Assembly: GCA_038373885.1 (NCBI GenBank)
Contig: JAWZYV010013175.1
Span: 558,001 to 622,000 of the forward strand
Reading direction: 5' to 3'
DNA: 64,000 bases
DNA from: Cheiracanthium punctorium
Lineage: Eukaryota; Arthropoda; Arachnida; Araneae; Cheiracanthiidae
The notes beneath the pieces are model-generated. The model had not been told where the DNA came from. It worked only from the letters and a program-made list of their open reading frames with translations, and made no database searches. The position numbers and the translations under genes are program-made. This document shows positions 23,451 through 34,512 of the stretch, in pieces (position 1 is the stretch's first letter; every line of letters starts with the position of its first letter).

Positions 23451-24005
23451 TTTTACATGTGTGCGGCCAAAAGATATAAGTCCTTTTTTAAACGAAGAAA
23501 TTTTATTTAGCTTAATTAAAACTGAAGAACATGAAGAACATAACTCTTGGAACGAGATAACTAAAACATAACAAGGTTAACTCTTTAAATTACTTAAGCA
23601 GCGCTGAGGTTGCTGCGTTCAGATGCCGGCGTCAGCGCAGCTTCGAATCTCCATGGGCTGGAACTGCATGCTGATACTCTGCGGCAGATGACATCGACGA
23701 GGCAGCAGGAACGACGCCACTATCCCAGGAACAAGCACGGCTGGCAGGCGGGCGGAAGGCTGCTTCACAAACGCACACAACTCTCACGCTGTTAGCTGCT
23801 AAGACTGCCCGGCTTCAGTCGAGAGCCCAGTTTTTATAGGATGATTGCATGCAGTGCGCATGCCTGGTGTTTGGATACACCCGAATTTGCATAAGCGTGA
23901 GCGTCGGGACCACTTTGAACTTTTTTCCGTCCGGTGAGATACCTCGTATCCGCCGGTAGTCTATCGTCTCGGAAAAGGTAGCATGGTCGCCACGAATGCG
24001 TAAGT
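23451..24005 (-). repeat. Solo-LTR-like unit, minus strand (TATA, polyA signal)
   Basis: A GC-rich island in AT-rich DNA. Read on the minus strand it has a TATA box (CCTATAAAAACTGGG, TATAAAA at 23833-23839), about 330 bp of transcript-like sequence, then AATAAA (23502-23507), and finally a primer-site-like sequence. The order TATA, polyA signal, primer site is that of U3-R-U5 followed by PBS. An octamer-like ATGCAAAT lies upstream of the TATA box. The outer end is not marked by a clear TG, so 24005 is approximate. Alternative: promoter and first exon of a minus-strand gene. The 61-residue plus-strand frame at 23610-23795 is probably fortuitous. Confidence 0.45.
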
Positions 24006-25449
24006 AATTTCAATCAAATGAATAGTGAAAAATGTTTCAATCAAGAATCTATGTATACCATAATCTATGCTTTAATTCAGTTGTTTCATTTTCCTGCACA
24101 ATTATATATATTTTTTTTTTATCCAAGTTACTTCCTATTCGGTATACCAACGAATAATTGCCAAGTACAATTTATGAACATTTACTAGGTTATAAAGCCT
24201 CACCCATTTGACCAGACATAGAGACAGACATCACTATGATTAGTTGCAGGACATTTGTTGGTTTGTTCTGATGAACAGACTTATAATTACAGGAACGCAT
24301 TTTAAAATGTGTCCCAGAACGAAGATGACGTGACAAAAATAAATCAAATATCTAGCGCTCCTCAGCAACTGGCGCAGAAGAAATTATAAACAGTCCAAAG
24401 ATTGGTCATGATATTGATATCGGTTAAATACATTGACTGTAGACACAATTATATATTCCTAATTAAATTATTCATGCACTACCTGGAAGTAGAAGTTTAC
24501 ACGGTAACTAAGCAAACAGGATTTCAAAAGTTTTGAAAACGCGACATGGCACTGTTTCGGATACTGGTTATCTAATAACCAACACTAACAGCTGCGAAAA
24601 TTTCCAATTAGATACTCACCGAACCGTCCTTTATTGGCAAAGCGGCAATCATAAAATTTAAAAAAAATGGATTAGTATAGGACTTAGAGAGGTTTGCTTA
24701 GACTTTTTTTTCACTTAGAAGTAGCATGTAACCTTATACAAATGTATGACAGACAGATACTTCTGAGTTACATAAATCATTTATCACTAATTCCCAATGA
24801 TCGGATTGATCTTGACAAACTGAATCAAAAAGTGTTAGATGAGATGATGACAGTAAAGTTAAATTCGCAGATATGTACAAACAATTTTTTGTTAATCGAT
24901 AACAAGAAAATAAAATGTTAAGCATTCAAAAAGAAATCTGAATAAGTATGGATGGAAAGTATAAAACATATTGTGAAAAATTTTCCAAACATCAATTTTA
25001 ATGGGTCGTTTCTTCACTGATGGCCAATGGAAGTTTCTCTTTACCATCATGCGCAGAATTTAAAAAATCTAATAAGGTTTTTGCAAGCATTTCAATGTTA
25101 ATGAATGAAATATTTCAATGTTAATGAATATCAATTGATTCATTTTTTCTTTAAAATATATTATTATGTATTGATGCACTATTTCATGAAAAATGAGTTT
25201 CCTATATTTATATAGCAATAAAATTTAGAGATTAACACCTCAAATTAAAATTACGACAATTAATAATAAATGCAAACACGATGTGTTTTACATCGTTAAT
25301 ATCTTGTTAAATTATATGTTGTAGGGAATCTTAATGAAACAACCAGTTTAAAACCAAACGTGGGTTTCGTTGCAGATGGATGAGTAAATTGTACGTGGAA
25401 AAGACATAATGTTTAATTAATGTGAAGAGAGTTCAAAAATAACCACGGT
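24006..25449. other. No gene seen
   Basis: The 75-residue frame at 24694-24921 is free of low-complexity sequence but unrecognised and isolated. Nothing else supported. Confidence 0.4.
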
Positions 25450-25640
25450 ATTTTTCTCCAGTGTCAACGCCAGTATTATTATTTAAACGTGTCAGGTGCA
25501 GAAATACATACACCATGTTTTAATAGATTAATAGGCTTTAGTATTTCGCAGCATTAGGTTTATTTCAACAGTGAGATCCGGCACAGCTGTTACGATTAAA
25601 AGGTAGATTTATAGCTAGTACACAATTGCATATTTTGTAA
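25450..25640 (+). repeat. Diverged interspersed repeat, copy 2
   Basis: Partner of 20090-20280, same strand. Key blocks: GTCAACGCCAGTATTATTATT at 25463 is split by small differences, and CCGGCACAGCTGTT ends at 25592. Block spacing is 96 bp here and 94 bp in copy 1. Confidence 0.55.
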
Positions 25641-28383
25641 TCAGTGACTCTGTTATGTGGCAGTGTAATAAAATTCTACTGTATTTAGCAAGTTTAAATA
25701 ATTATTCGTCGATTGTAAATATATTTAAGAAAACTAGTCTTCAGTTGTAGAATCCAATATTTATAAACCAGATATAATAGAACCTTTCATTTCAAAAATC
25801 GAACGAGATTTTATGAAACACATTTGAAAATAATATTACTAAAATCATATAAAACAACAAAATTAGCATAATATTCAACGCTTTCTTTTTGATTCCGAAC
25901 TTAATGGAGTTTATTTTAAACGCATTAAACAAATTTAATTTAATCTAGATACCTTAAAAAGTTTTATAAAATCTCATAGAATGTGTGTATGTATACTCGT
26001 AGTTCTTAGACTATCTGAGTTTAATTTATTGCGGCTTTTGCGCACTGTAACCTAATATGTTGATTGGAGTATTCAGGTTTTAATAATTATATTTCATAAA
26101 TCAGTATTTATGTACCTAGAACACAATTCTTTTTCATTTTATGACCATTAAATACATATTCTTAAGAAATTTGGCAGAAATTAGGATAGTTCACTTAAAT
26201 TTTACATTTAACAGTGTGTATATTAGTGTAATGTAAAATTCCAATTTTACATCCGATAAGAATTTTATAAAATATACTAAAATTTCATAAATTGAATTTC
26301 AGTTCCCATTTGATCCAATACCAGGGGCAGTTAAAAAAGAATTTTAAGAGCTTAAAACTTTCATGCTTCAACAATCTTTTCATATTCACTTTATTTGTCC
26401 AATCCATAAGCTAAAAAACAGTTTTTCAAAGAATATTCTATTCGCTCATAAATCTTACAAACCGTTTACAGGTGGAGATTAAATGAAATAATACATTTAC
26501 ATGCCTGCGTTTTAAAATAGAACTCCAAGAAAAAATTTCTCAACCATACATTTAAAATACTTAATAAAAATAAATAAATCACACACACACAGAAGGGCCA
26601 TGCAACATAATAGCTAAAAACACAAAAGAGTAAGTGAACACATACACAAAAAGTGCAATGTTATAATAGTAGTTTTTTATCAATTTATTCTATGTCTTAT
26701 TTCGTTTACCACACCTGATAACAAAAAAATATCATTGAAGGTACTTAATATTTACATTTAGGAACTTTACTTTTGTGATCAAGAGTGATGAAACAATTTT
26801 AATAATTTGATTTAAGAGTAAAATCTTAAACACCTAGTCAATAAAACAGCTTATACGAACTAAGCAACAGGGAAACTGAAAGGTCACACTTTTTTAGTAT
26901 GTTTATGCTATTATTAGAATAAAATGCGTAAAAATAAGACTTCAATTTGCTAATAATACATATGGTGCGATTTTGTGGGAATTGATGAGCATAAATAAAT
27001 CTCATATTATTAGCTATTGAATTAGGAGTTTGAAGAAAATGCTTCAATGTAGTTGTAGAAATGATGGTGATTTCATTTTTAAAATGTACAAAGCAGAAGT
27101 GTGAACTTCTGCTTGGTAATTTTTGTCTAGGAAAGAATAGTTATAAATCGTTAAAAATTTGTTAATTGTAATAGTCTTCCAAATGTTATTTTCAATAAAT
27201 AGTTCCTATCACATTCCAAAAAAAAAATCAAACCAAATAACCTTTTTTTATTCCCCAGTCTTGAAAAGCATGCTGAACCATTTTTTAACAGCTCTTAGAA
27301 CCAGAAACTGCAACTGATGAAGAAAAATGATTTTTTACGTAATATCCTTCAAAACGGGCAAAATTAAGACTATACGGAAGATGTGTAAGTGCTTGATTAA
27401 GAATATATTGAAGATGAGGAAGTGTTAAGTCAAAATGAAATATGAAGAAATCACACGAAATTAATTTTTAAAATGAACTTTAAAAAATTTTAACACAACG
27501 TTCTGGTTATGGTATGTCACGCACATTGTTGCTGTTGGCTAAAATGTAAAAAAAAAAAAAAAAATATTTTCTTCCTTCAATTGTTTCGTCTTTCAAGACA
27601 GAAGTGCATTATATGTATGAATACTTACTGTTATAATTAGTCGTTGTCAAATTGGAAATTCTTTTATTCATAAGTTTGACCATTAATTCATCGCATACCT
27701 TATACTTCGCAGGAAGAAACACTTCGCTTACACTCCGTGTCAAAATGCTTGCATACCTTAATCATCATGAACCAATAAATGCGTAAGTTTCATATTTATA
27801 AAGCTAACATGCAAATGTTGTTATGTTAAAAGAAAATGTAAATTTTATCTCCATTTTCATTTTGTGAAATCCATATCACTATCTAAAACTTCTATTAAAG
27901 CCTCAGCAGATTCGGTACGTCTACTTTTATTTGGCTGCACAAACCAGAACACACAGCTGTTAAAGATAATTCAAAATCTCAGGGATGTCAAGAATTAAAA
28001 CGACTTCAATTTCAACTTATTTACTCAAAGCATAAATTGAATAAACTTTCTTTTTCACTGAAGATTAGATTTCGCCGTTTGACATCTTAAAATTTTCCCT
28101 TTTCCGACGGAGATTAAATGAAACACTTCATTCCCGAGCCTGTCCTTTAAATCTAACTCGAGGTAAAAGGTTTTGAACATTATCTTTGAAATATTGGATC
28201 ACATTTACAAAAGAAAATCCCCTTTTATTTGTAAAGGAAAAAATTGTCTTTTACTATTTATGCAAAACTTTCATATTATTACTTGTGTTTTATTTATTTA
28301 TTTTTATTGGTTTTGTTGCCTGCATTTACTTAAGTTGATTGGGAATAAAAAATCATCTTCAGAAAGGGCAGCGATGGTTTGAA
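25641..28383. other. No gene seen
   Basis: About 2.7 kb of AT-rich DNA with a short CA run at 26580-26590 and an A-run at 27548-27563. Frames at 26838-27047 and 28173-28382 are unrecognised. Confidence 0.45.
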
Positions 28384-28523
28384 GAAGCGTGACTGAAAGT
28401 ATCGCGTATTCTGGTATAACAGCGCGGGGAAAGTACGCATAGCTACAGGGGGGGGGGCTCACTTGCTCTCATTCATTCCGCCGTCGTACGTCGTACAGCA
28501 AAGTTGCAGCAATACGTGATCTG

Positions 28524-28605
28524 TACCCTACTAGCAATTTTGCTCGGGCCATCTTCGGCCGGATCCATGGACGGTGGTAACCCGAGCAAAATTTCTAGTA
28601 GGGTA
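28524..28605. repeat. 25-bp-arm hairpin with 32-nt GC-rich loop
   Basis: Arms 28524-28548 and 28581-28605 are complementary at 24 of 25 positions (TACCCTACTAG then AATTTTGCTCGGG on the left). The loop contains CGGCCGGATCC. It sits in a GC-richer island (28390-28640) that includes a run of ten G near 28450. Confidence 0.9.
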
Positions 28606-29455
28606 TTTACGCAGTCAAGCAATCGTTATGCTATATGAAAATAAATGGTAACTTTTGTACGATAGGCGAGATTCAGTTAAAACTTGCCAGTTGAATAAAT
28701 GGCATATTGGGATTTTTTTTTTTTTTTATAGGCATGCACACTGTAATATTACGATGAGCACGAACAAGCAGAATAATATTGTTGTTCTTGTTCATTTTTC
28801 AAATGAACACATCGTAGTAGAGTGTTTGTGAGAGTATATCGAACATCAAATCCTACTATTCGAGCAAAAACAGCTCGATTGCGGTTCATAAGAAATTAGC
28901 AACAGAAGACAAGCCGATGTCAACTGTGTGCAACATCAATCAAAAATTTGATCCCTAAGTCCTACTGAGCTGGTAGAGAGAAATCAAGACACTTCAAGTA
29001 GTTGTGCAGAACTTTGATGTTTGTCTAGTTTGATCATTAAGAGGCCCCTGTAGTCGGCTTGCGGGGATTCAAGTCCCAATATTTTACTATTGAGAAATGT
29101 GCCTTAACGCCTAATCATTTTTCTCAGAAAGTATTAGGTACTTTTAAATGAAATTAACTCCTGTGTGAATCTTGAGAACTATTCGCAAGGATTGCTGCGA
29201 ATCAGACTTGAGTTAATTTAGCCGAAAGAGATTTTATTGCAGTCTAGAATTTAGGTTACTTTTCAGACTGTCTGTTACTTTTCAGATGTCTTTTTATACG
29301 AACATTTGGTTATCAAACAATTCAAAATGTCGAAATCTACAAAAACCTCGCGCAGCAGATAGTCATTTGACAACGATGAAATTAAATATGTCCGAGTGGT
29401 TATAATTTTATTTTTAACACTTTCCAGCAAGTTTGAAAAGAGTTAATGATTTTGG
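28606..29455. other. No gene seen
   Basis: Nothing recognisable on either strand. Confidence 0.45.
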
Positions 29456-29482
29456 TTCGTCCGTCTGTCCGTCCGTCCGTGC
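29456..29482 (+). repeat. TCCG microsatellite
   Basis: Interrupted TCCG/TCTG tetranucleotides. Confidence 0.85.
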
Positions 29483-29567
29483 TCTAACTCACGTAAATAA
29501 GTATCGATTTTTTAATGTACGAAATTTATTAATGCTATTCCTATGCACTGGACCGTGTACCTTATTG

Positions 29568-29806
29568 AAAATAGTTCTTCTAAAGGAGAGCTCAAAAGAT
29601 TTCAAATACATTACGCTCTATCGGCATCATTCTTTAAGGTGCATTTAAGAGATATTTGGCAATGACAATAAATTGATACATGTTATTAAAATTACACGAT
29701 AAATCTCTCTAATAGTGTTTTTATTAATAGTTCTTCTATAGGAGCACTCAAAATAATTCCAATACATTACGTTCAATGGCAGTTTAGAGACAGGCATCCA
29801 TTTAAC
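29568..29806 (+). repeat. 80-bp direct duplication at 160-bp spacing
   Basis: ATAGTTCTTCTAAAGGAG at 29568 and ATAGTTCTTCTATAGGAG at 29728 start two copies that both run on through CATTACG and end in CATTTAA, the second directly at the edge of the CAAGCTTG element. Confidence 0.8.
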
Positions 29807-30110
29807 CCCGACAGCACAGCAAACTTGCATCAAACTTGGAGCAAGCTTGATTTATCAAGTCAATAAACTTGAATTATGCTTGAAAATTTCAAGCGTGTAA
29901 GCTTAATGCAAGCTTGAATCAAGTGTTCTAGTTTACACTTGCCCAGCTTGCATTAAGCTTGACATAGCAAGCTTGATTTCAAGCTTAAAAAAATTTCCTA
30001 AATACACGGGGCGCCGTTTGGCGAACTCGCCCCACATATTTTATTTTGCCACGCATTTTCCCCTCTACGCTGAAATTTCAATTTACTTTTATCTGTTTTC
30101 ATCAAGTGTC

Positions 30111-30178
30111 AGCGGCTAGAATAGAACCCGGAACCTTTGGGTTGGGTGGCGAGCGTCATAACCACTCAGCAAACCTGA
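30111..30178 (-). repeat. tRNA-like (SINE-head) segment inside CAAGCTTG element copy 1
   Basis: On the minus strand it reads TGCTGAGTGGTTATGACGCT, then CGCCACCCAACCC, AAAGGTTCCGGGTTCTATTC. GAGTGGTTA resembles a pol III A box and GGTTCTATTC a B box, in the order and at the spacing of a tRNA gene. The same segment lies at the matching place in copy 2. Base pairing of the acceptor stem is not convincing, so it is not a working tRNA. Confidence 0.55.
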
Positions 30179-30544
30179 GTTGAGCTGACATGACTAAAGT
30201 TTGAAGTGACTGTTTACGCCGTTTTCTGGCGAGATCTATTTTCCGATATGCTGATCTGTTTCTTTTATTTTTCCATTGGATGCATCAAAATTAAAATAAT
30301 GTTATGTGAGATTTAGAGACTACTAATAGGGAAATAAACATAATATAAACTTAACAGCAGCACACGTTTTAAAACTTTCAATATCGCAACACTTGTGTCG
30401 AATGAGACAAACGACTGATTTTGAAATCAATTTCGTAGTATGATTGTATTTTATTTTGAAGAATTTCCATATTTGTAAATATAGAATCTTTTTTTTTAAT
30501 TCTATGGTCAAGTACATTTATGACTGATGATAAATTATTTTGTG

Positions 30545-31210
30545 GCGGCCAGAGCCTGATCATAAGTGGTCGGGGCCCGGGGCAAGAGGTTATTTTGGGG
30601 GCCCTATACTACTATCACAAGCATTTTAACTTATTTTTGTTTGCTGTTGCATTTTCCTGACATAAAAATAAAACATTTTTAAAGAATACTAAAAATGAAT
30701 TAAAAATTACCTATTTATTTATACTTTTTTAGAACAAGACTATGTATTTAAAAGTGATTTTAATATTTTTTTTAGTCCGTTTGTATTATTAGCGCATGGG
30801 TGCGCAAATTCCAGGAATGGCAATTACGAGGCATGGGAGCAAAGTTTCTCACTCCAAAACATTTTCTTGATACACCAAAAAGTTCGAAATTTTCTTTCCT
30901 TCCTCACGAAATAAAAAATGTTAACTAATGGATATTTTGTGATAAGCATATATATATATATGGCCATACCATACGTTTTCAAAAACTCCTAACTTCTTGT
31001 TTATTGATCTATGAGTCTTAACTAACTAAATTGTGTTAATTATATTAAATTTTATTTTAGGGCTAATTAATTAGTTAATGGAATTACTAATGTTTATTAG
31101 ATGTAAGTAAAACAATAACTCCCCTCGTGTTACACTTCAGAGGGGCTTATCCCATTCATTCCTTGCGTGTTCTAATATCCGGTTTTGTGCAATAATAAAA
31201 TAAAACACAA
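30545..31210. mobile_element. Extra segment in copy 1, absent from copy 2
   Basis: After the shared GATGATAAATTATTT copy 1 continues with GGTCGGGGCCCGGGGCAA and about 650 bp of AT-rich sequence before rejoining copy 2 at TCAAGCTGTAATCAAGTTG-like sequence. It is either a nested insertion in copy 1 or a deletion in copy 2. I could not find terminal repeats for it. Confidence 0.5.
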
Positions 31211-31504
31211 CTTTTAAGAACTTTTCTTTATTTAATGTCCAGCGACAGATGGCGCTATCAACGCAAGCTTCCTTTTCAAGCTGTAATCAAGTTGTATTCA
31301 AGGTTGACAGTTCAAATTGACTTCTCAAGCTTGCTGCAGACTTAAAATGGATTGAACTGTCAAGCTTGTATTAATACGTCAAATTCAAAGAAATGTCAAG
31401 CTTGATTTAAGCTTGTGCTGTCTGGGAAATCACAATACTATTCTACTAAGTAATATTGGCTAATGGTCCGATAAAGATCGTGTGCCTTCCTCAAATGTTG
31501 CGCC

Positions 31505-31530
31505 AAAAGTCGCCAATATTGGCGACTTTT
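31505..31530. repeat. Perfect 26-bp palindrome
   Basis: The 13-base half AAAAGTCGCCAAT is followed without spacer by its exact complement. Confidence 0.95.
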
Positions 31531-31773
31531 CCAATAAATTGCGAAATATAGTGAGAAAAATATCCTGAAAAATGAACCCAGCTTGGCGATGTTTTCATTA
31601 TTTGACGGAAAATGGAAAAAAAAGCAACCCAATGTGGTATCATTAAAGTATGATGATTTCAATGGGAATTTTGAAAATTCCTTACTTGCGTTCGAATTAG
31701 CCGATTTAGTGAATTGTGCTGCGTTAAGACAAAGCTTCGCAAGAACCATCTGTTTAGATGATCCATGTGTGTA

Positions 31774-31984
31774 CACTGCAAAAAAAGTCTGTTAAACTGA
31801 CAGAAAACACTGTCAGCCAGTTTACAGAAGTCTTCAGTATATTTTTTTCCTTATACGGAAGATTTCTGTAAAATGAACTGAGAATCTGTAACATTTATGG
31901 AAGACTTCTGTAAAAAATACGGAAATAAACTGGCGTCCTGGCTGACAGTTTTTTTCCGTAAATTTGACTGACTTTCTTGCAGTG
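31774..31984 (+). mobile_element. TA-specific MITE, copy 1
   Basis: Ends CACTGCAAAAAAAGTCTGT and, inverted, CACTGCAAGAAAGTCAGT, with TA on both outer sides (31772-31773 and 31985-31986). Second-order inverted blocks (CTGTCAGCCAG and CTGGCTGACAG) lie inside. The two other copies at 33917 and 40903 share these features. No coding capacity. Confidence 0.85.
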
Positions 31985-31986
31985 TA

Positions 31987-33375
31987 TGTTTGTGTGTGTG
32001 CGCACGCGCGCGATAGTGTGTTGGAAAGGGTTTTATAATCGATGCGTTCGGTTTTATTTATCTTTCTTGTTTTATTTATTGCCAATCAATTGTTTGCAAT
32101 TCTATTTAATGAAAGTTTGTGTATAATGCTTTACATAATGATATAAGAAAGTCTATTTACAACCAGTTTTAATGATGCTCTGTATGATTTGTGTAAGCAT
32201 AACAGATAATCGATACCACTCATTATATCAATCGACACGTATATTTAAAGATCTTTTCATTATTTTTTCCATTACCTTATCCCTACAAAAATTGTAAATT
32301 AAAGAAAAGAAGTTGTGAATTTTAAATCGATAAAGGAGTGGAAAATAGGCTGAAATATGTCACTCTTTCCTTTAAATAATCGATTATCGGTGAAAGCATC
32401 AGGCAGCAGACTTTTTAAGGGCCATTTTATTTGCTTCTGGGGCTCTACGTAAATTCACAGTAGATATCTAACTTTGAGGGGGAAAGGAATTTTTTAAAAT
32501 AGGCATAAGGATAGCAATATATATAACGATATCACTCAATATTCCCATTCATATTTTCCATAACTTTAGAGTTAGAAAAAAAAGACTATACTCTTTTATG
32601 CTGAATCGCTAAACTGAAATTAATAAGCTACGACGTATATAGTAAATATGCGCAGTATTAATCATATTACTATTATAACTAGCCACCCATAGCTTCACTA
32701 TAATGAATGTTTAATACACACAACTAACGAGCGTTAACGTAAAAAAAAAAAAAAAAAAAAAATGTCCAATGAATTCTTTCCAGGTGTAGATTTAAAGAAT
32801 TTTTTGAAATGATGCGAATGCAAATGTTTGGCATTGTTAAAGAAAAAAAAATACTTAGGTTATCGTTTATGTTGCAACTATCATGAAAAATATATTAACA
32901 TGGGATTATTTATCGTTGCGTTAGTTGAACGCCGTAGTTAGGCTGTAAGGCGCGCCTATAAAAAATCATGAATTTAATAAACACTTTTAATTTTGTATAC
33001 ATAAACATTTATTAACCTGATCAAAACTAAAAGAATTAGAAGATCTGTACAAAAATAAAAATAATTTATACTCAATGCTAAACTCAATGCTAAATTTAAA
33101 TATTTAAATCCTCCGTGGTTCCACAGAAGAAATAGTTTATTTATTTTGTGCAAACCGTCCAACTGTGTAATTTCGAGGAGGTATTTAGAATCTTACAATT
33201 TAAGAATATGAGGTAAACTCTCTGTTTAAAAGTTTACGGATTTCGGACATTTTTTTAAATTTAGCACGTTAAGTTTTTGACTTTAGAAAAAGCAATTCCA
33301 ATTAGATCAGTTATTTCATCTTCATAATCCTGATAGTTTTCTTACAAAGTAATATTGGACAATGACGTTGAAAAA
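31987..33375. other. No gene; GT-rich patch and A-run
   Basis: TGTGTGTGCGCACGCGCGCG near 31990-32010 and an A-run at 32740-32761. No supported gene. Confidence 0.5.
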
Positions 33376-34512
33376 AATATTTAAACAAGGCCGTTACGGA
33401 GGAATGTAATCTTACGTTAAAAATGTCAAAGCATTATTTTGCCCAGTTTTTTAATTTCGTGTGTTTTGGATTATTTTAGTGCAGTTTTAAGTGGATGTAG
33501 CTAGGTACTTAAGCATCTGTGGAATCCAATTAAAAAAACAAAAACAACAAAAGCAAACTTAATTTTCTATTAAAATACACACCACTGCTAATAAGTCCCG
33601 TACCTTCACTTCTTTCCTATTTCGTTACTTGATTTCGATTCAGAAACAGATAAAATAATATTTAAGTTAATATAACAGCCTATAATAAATTTATTATATA
33701 TTATCTTGGCGGTAACTGGCGTAAATATTTTACCCTATTTCTTACATTTACGTAGTTTAATTGTTATCCGTGAATAAACGTAAAATAATATTTAATGTTG
33801 TCATAACTAGCAAAAAAAACGAAAAAATGAATCCTTCTGGTAGGAAAAAAAGCTTAAAAGGTAGAAGCCGAGAAAAAAAAAAAAAAAAAAAAAAAAAAAA
33901 ACGTAGGGAAAACCTACACAGCAAAAAAATTCTGTCAAATTTACAGAGAGAAACTGTCAGCCAGGACTCCAGTTTATTTCCGCATATTTTACAGACGTTT
34001 TTCGTAAATTTTGCAGATTTTCAGTTTGTTACACAGAATTTTTCCTTAAAAGGATAAAATACGGTAGACTTCTGTAAAACTGGCGTCCTGGCTGACAGTT
34101 TTTTTCTGTCAGTTTGACAAAAATTTTTTTGCAGTGTACGACCTCTTAACCGACTTGGAACCAGCAATACCGTGGGCATGCAAAACCAAATCAGTGTAGG
34201 CATATTGACCATTTAGGTACTGTATAAGTTTAAATTGATAGTTCGTTGATGATGCGTACAACTGCTCTGTACTTTAAATACTGCAATATTTGAATTTTCA
34301 AGTATGCCTTTTATGTTAGGTAAGCACACAGATTTTAGGCATTCTGTTTTAGGCAGTTTAAAATCGTTATTTTACCGAATACGAACTTTCTGGGTATTCT
34401 TTTATTTTATGGAGCCTCAGATGAATGCAGTCAATGATTCTGGCTACTTATCCCTCGTTTAACTATTACCCTTGAAGATCGAGCCCGTACGATCGTGTGG
34501 ATGAAACACTGA
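33376..34512. repeat. 1.1-kb direct repeat bordering the gypsy element, left copy
   Basis: Matches 39482-41499 almost base for base once the 875-bp insert in that copy is removed. Identity starts at AATATTTAAACAAGG (33376) and stops after GATGAAACACTGA (34512). It contains an A-run (33873-33901) and a MITE. It holds an uninterrupted TTAA at 33667-33670 where the right copy carries an insertion. Its last 50 bp also form the end of the integrase frame. Confidence 0.92.
33917..34136 (+). mobile_element. TA-specific MITE, copy 2
   Basis: Starts CACAGCAAAAAAATTCTGTC, ends in GCAGTG, TA outside both ends (33915-33916, 34137-34138). CTGTCAGCCAGGAC and its complement form inner inverted repeats. Duplicated with its host repeat as copy 3. 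Confidence 0.88.

Larger units (their letters stand above)
29806..31426 (+). mobile_element. CAAGCTTG-rich inverted-terminal element, copy 1
   Basis: The left end CCCCGACAGCACA and the inverted right end CCCAGACAGCACA match over 13 bp with one difference. Inside each end for about 180 bp the palindrome CAAGCTTG and close variants (AAGCTTGA, CAAACTTG) recur many times. Both ends and the core at 30395-30545 match the copy at 41688-42633 in reverse orientation, which fixes the boundaries. Arrays of a short subterminal motif next to short terminal repeats are known from hAT, CACTA and Mutator-like elements as transposase-binding sites; whether that is so here is inference. No transposase is present. 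Copy 1 carries about 650 bp more than copy 2. The target duplication is unclear (TTTAA left, AAATC right). Confidence 0.75.

Noticed and set aside
24694..24921. Possible host exon (75 codons)
   Set aside because: No recognisable domain, no convincing splice context, and no neighbouring exon in a compatible frame.
33761..34057. Lysine-rich 98-codon frame
   Set aside because: The lysine run is a translated poly-A tract and the rest is MITE sequence; repeated in the second copy at 40814-41044.
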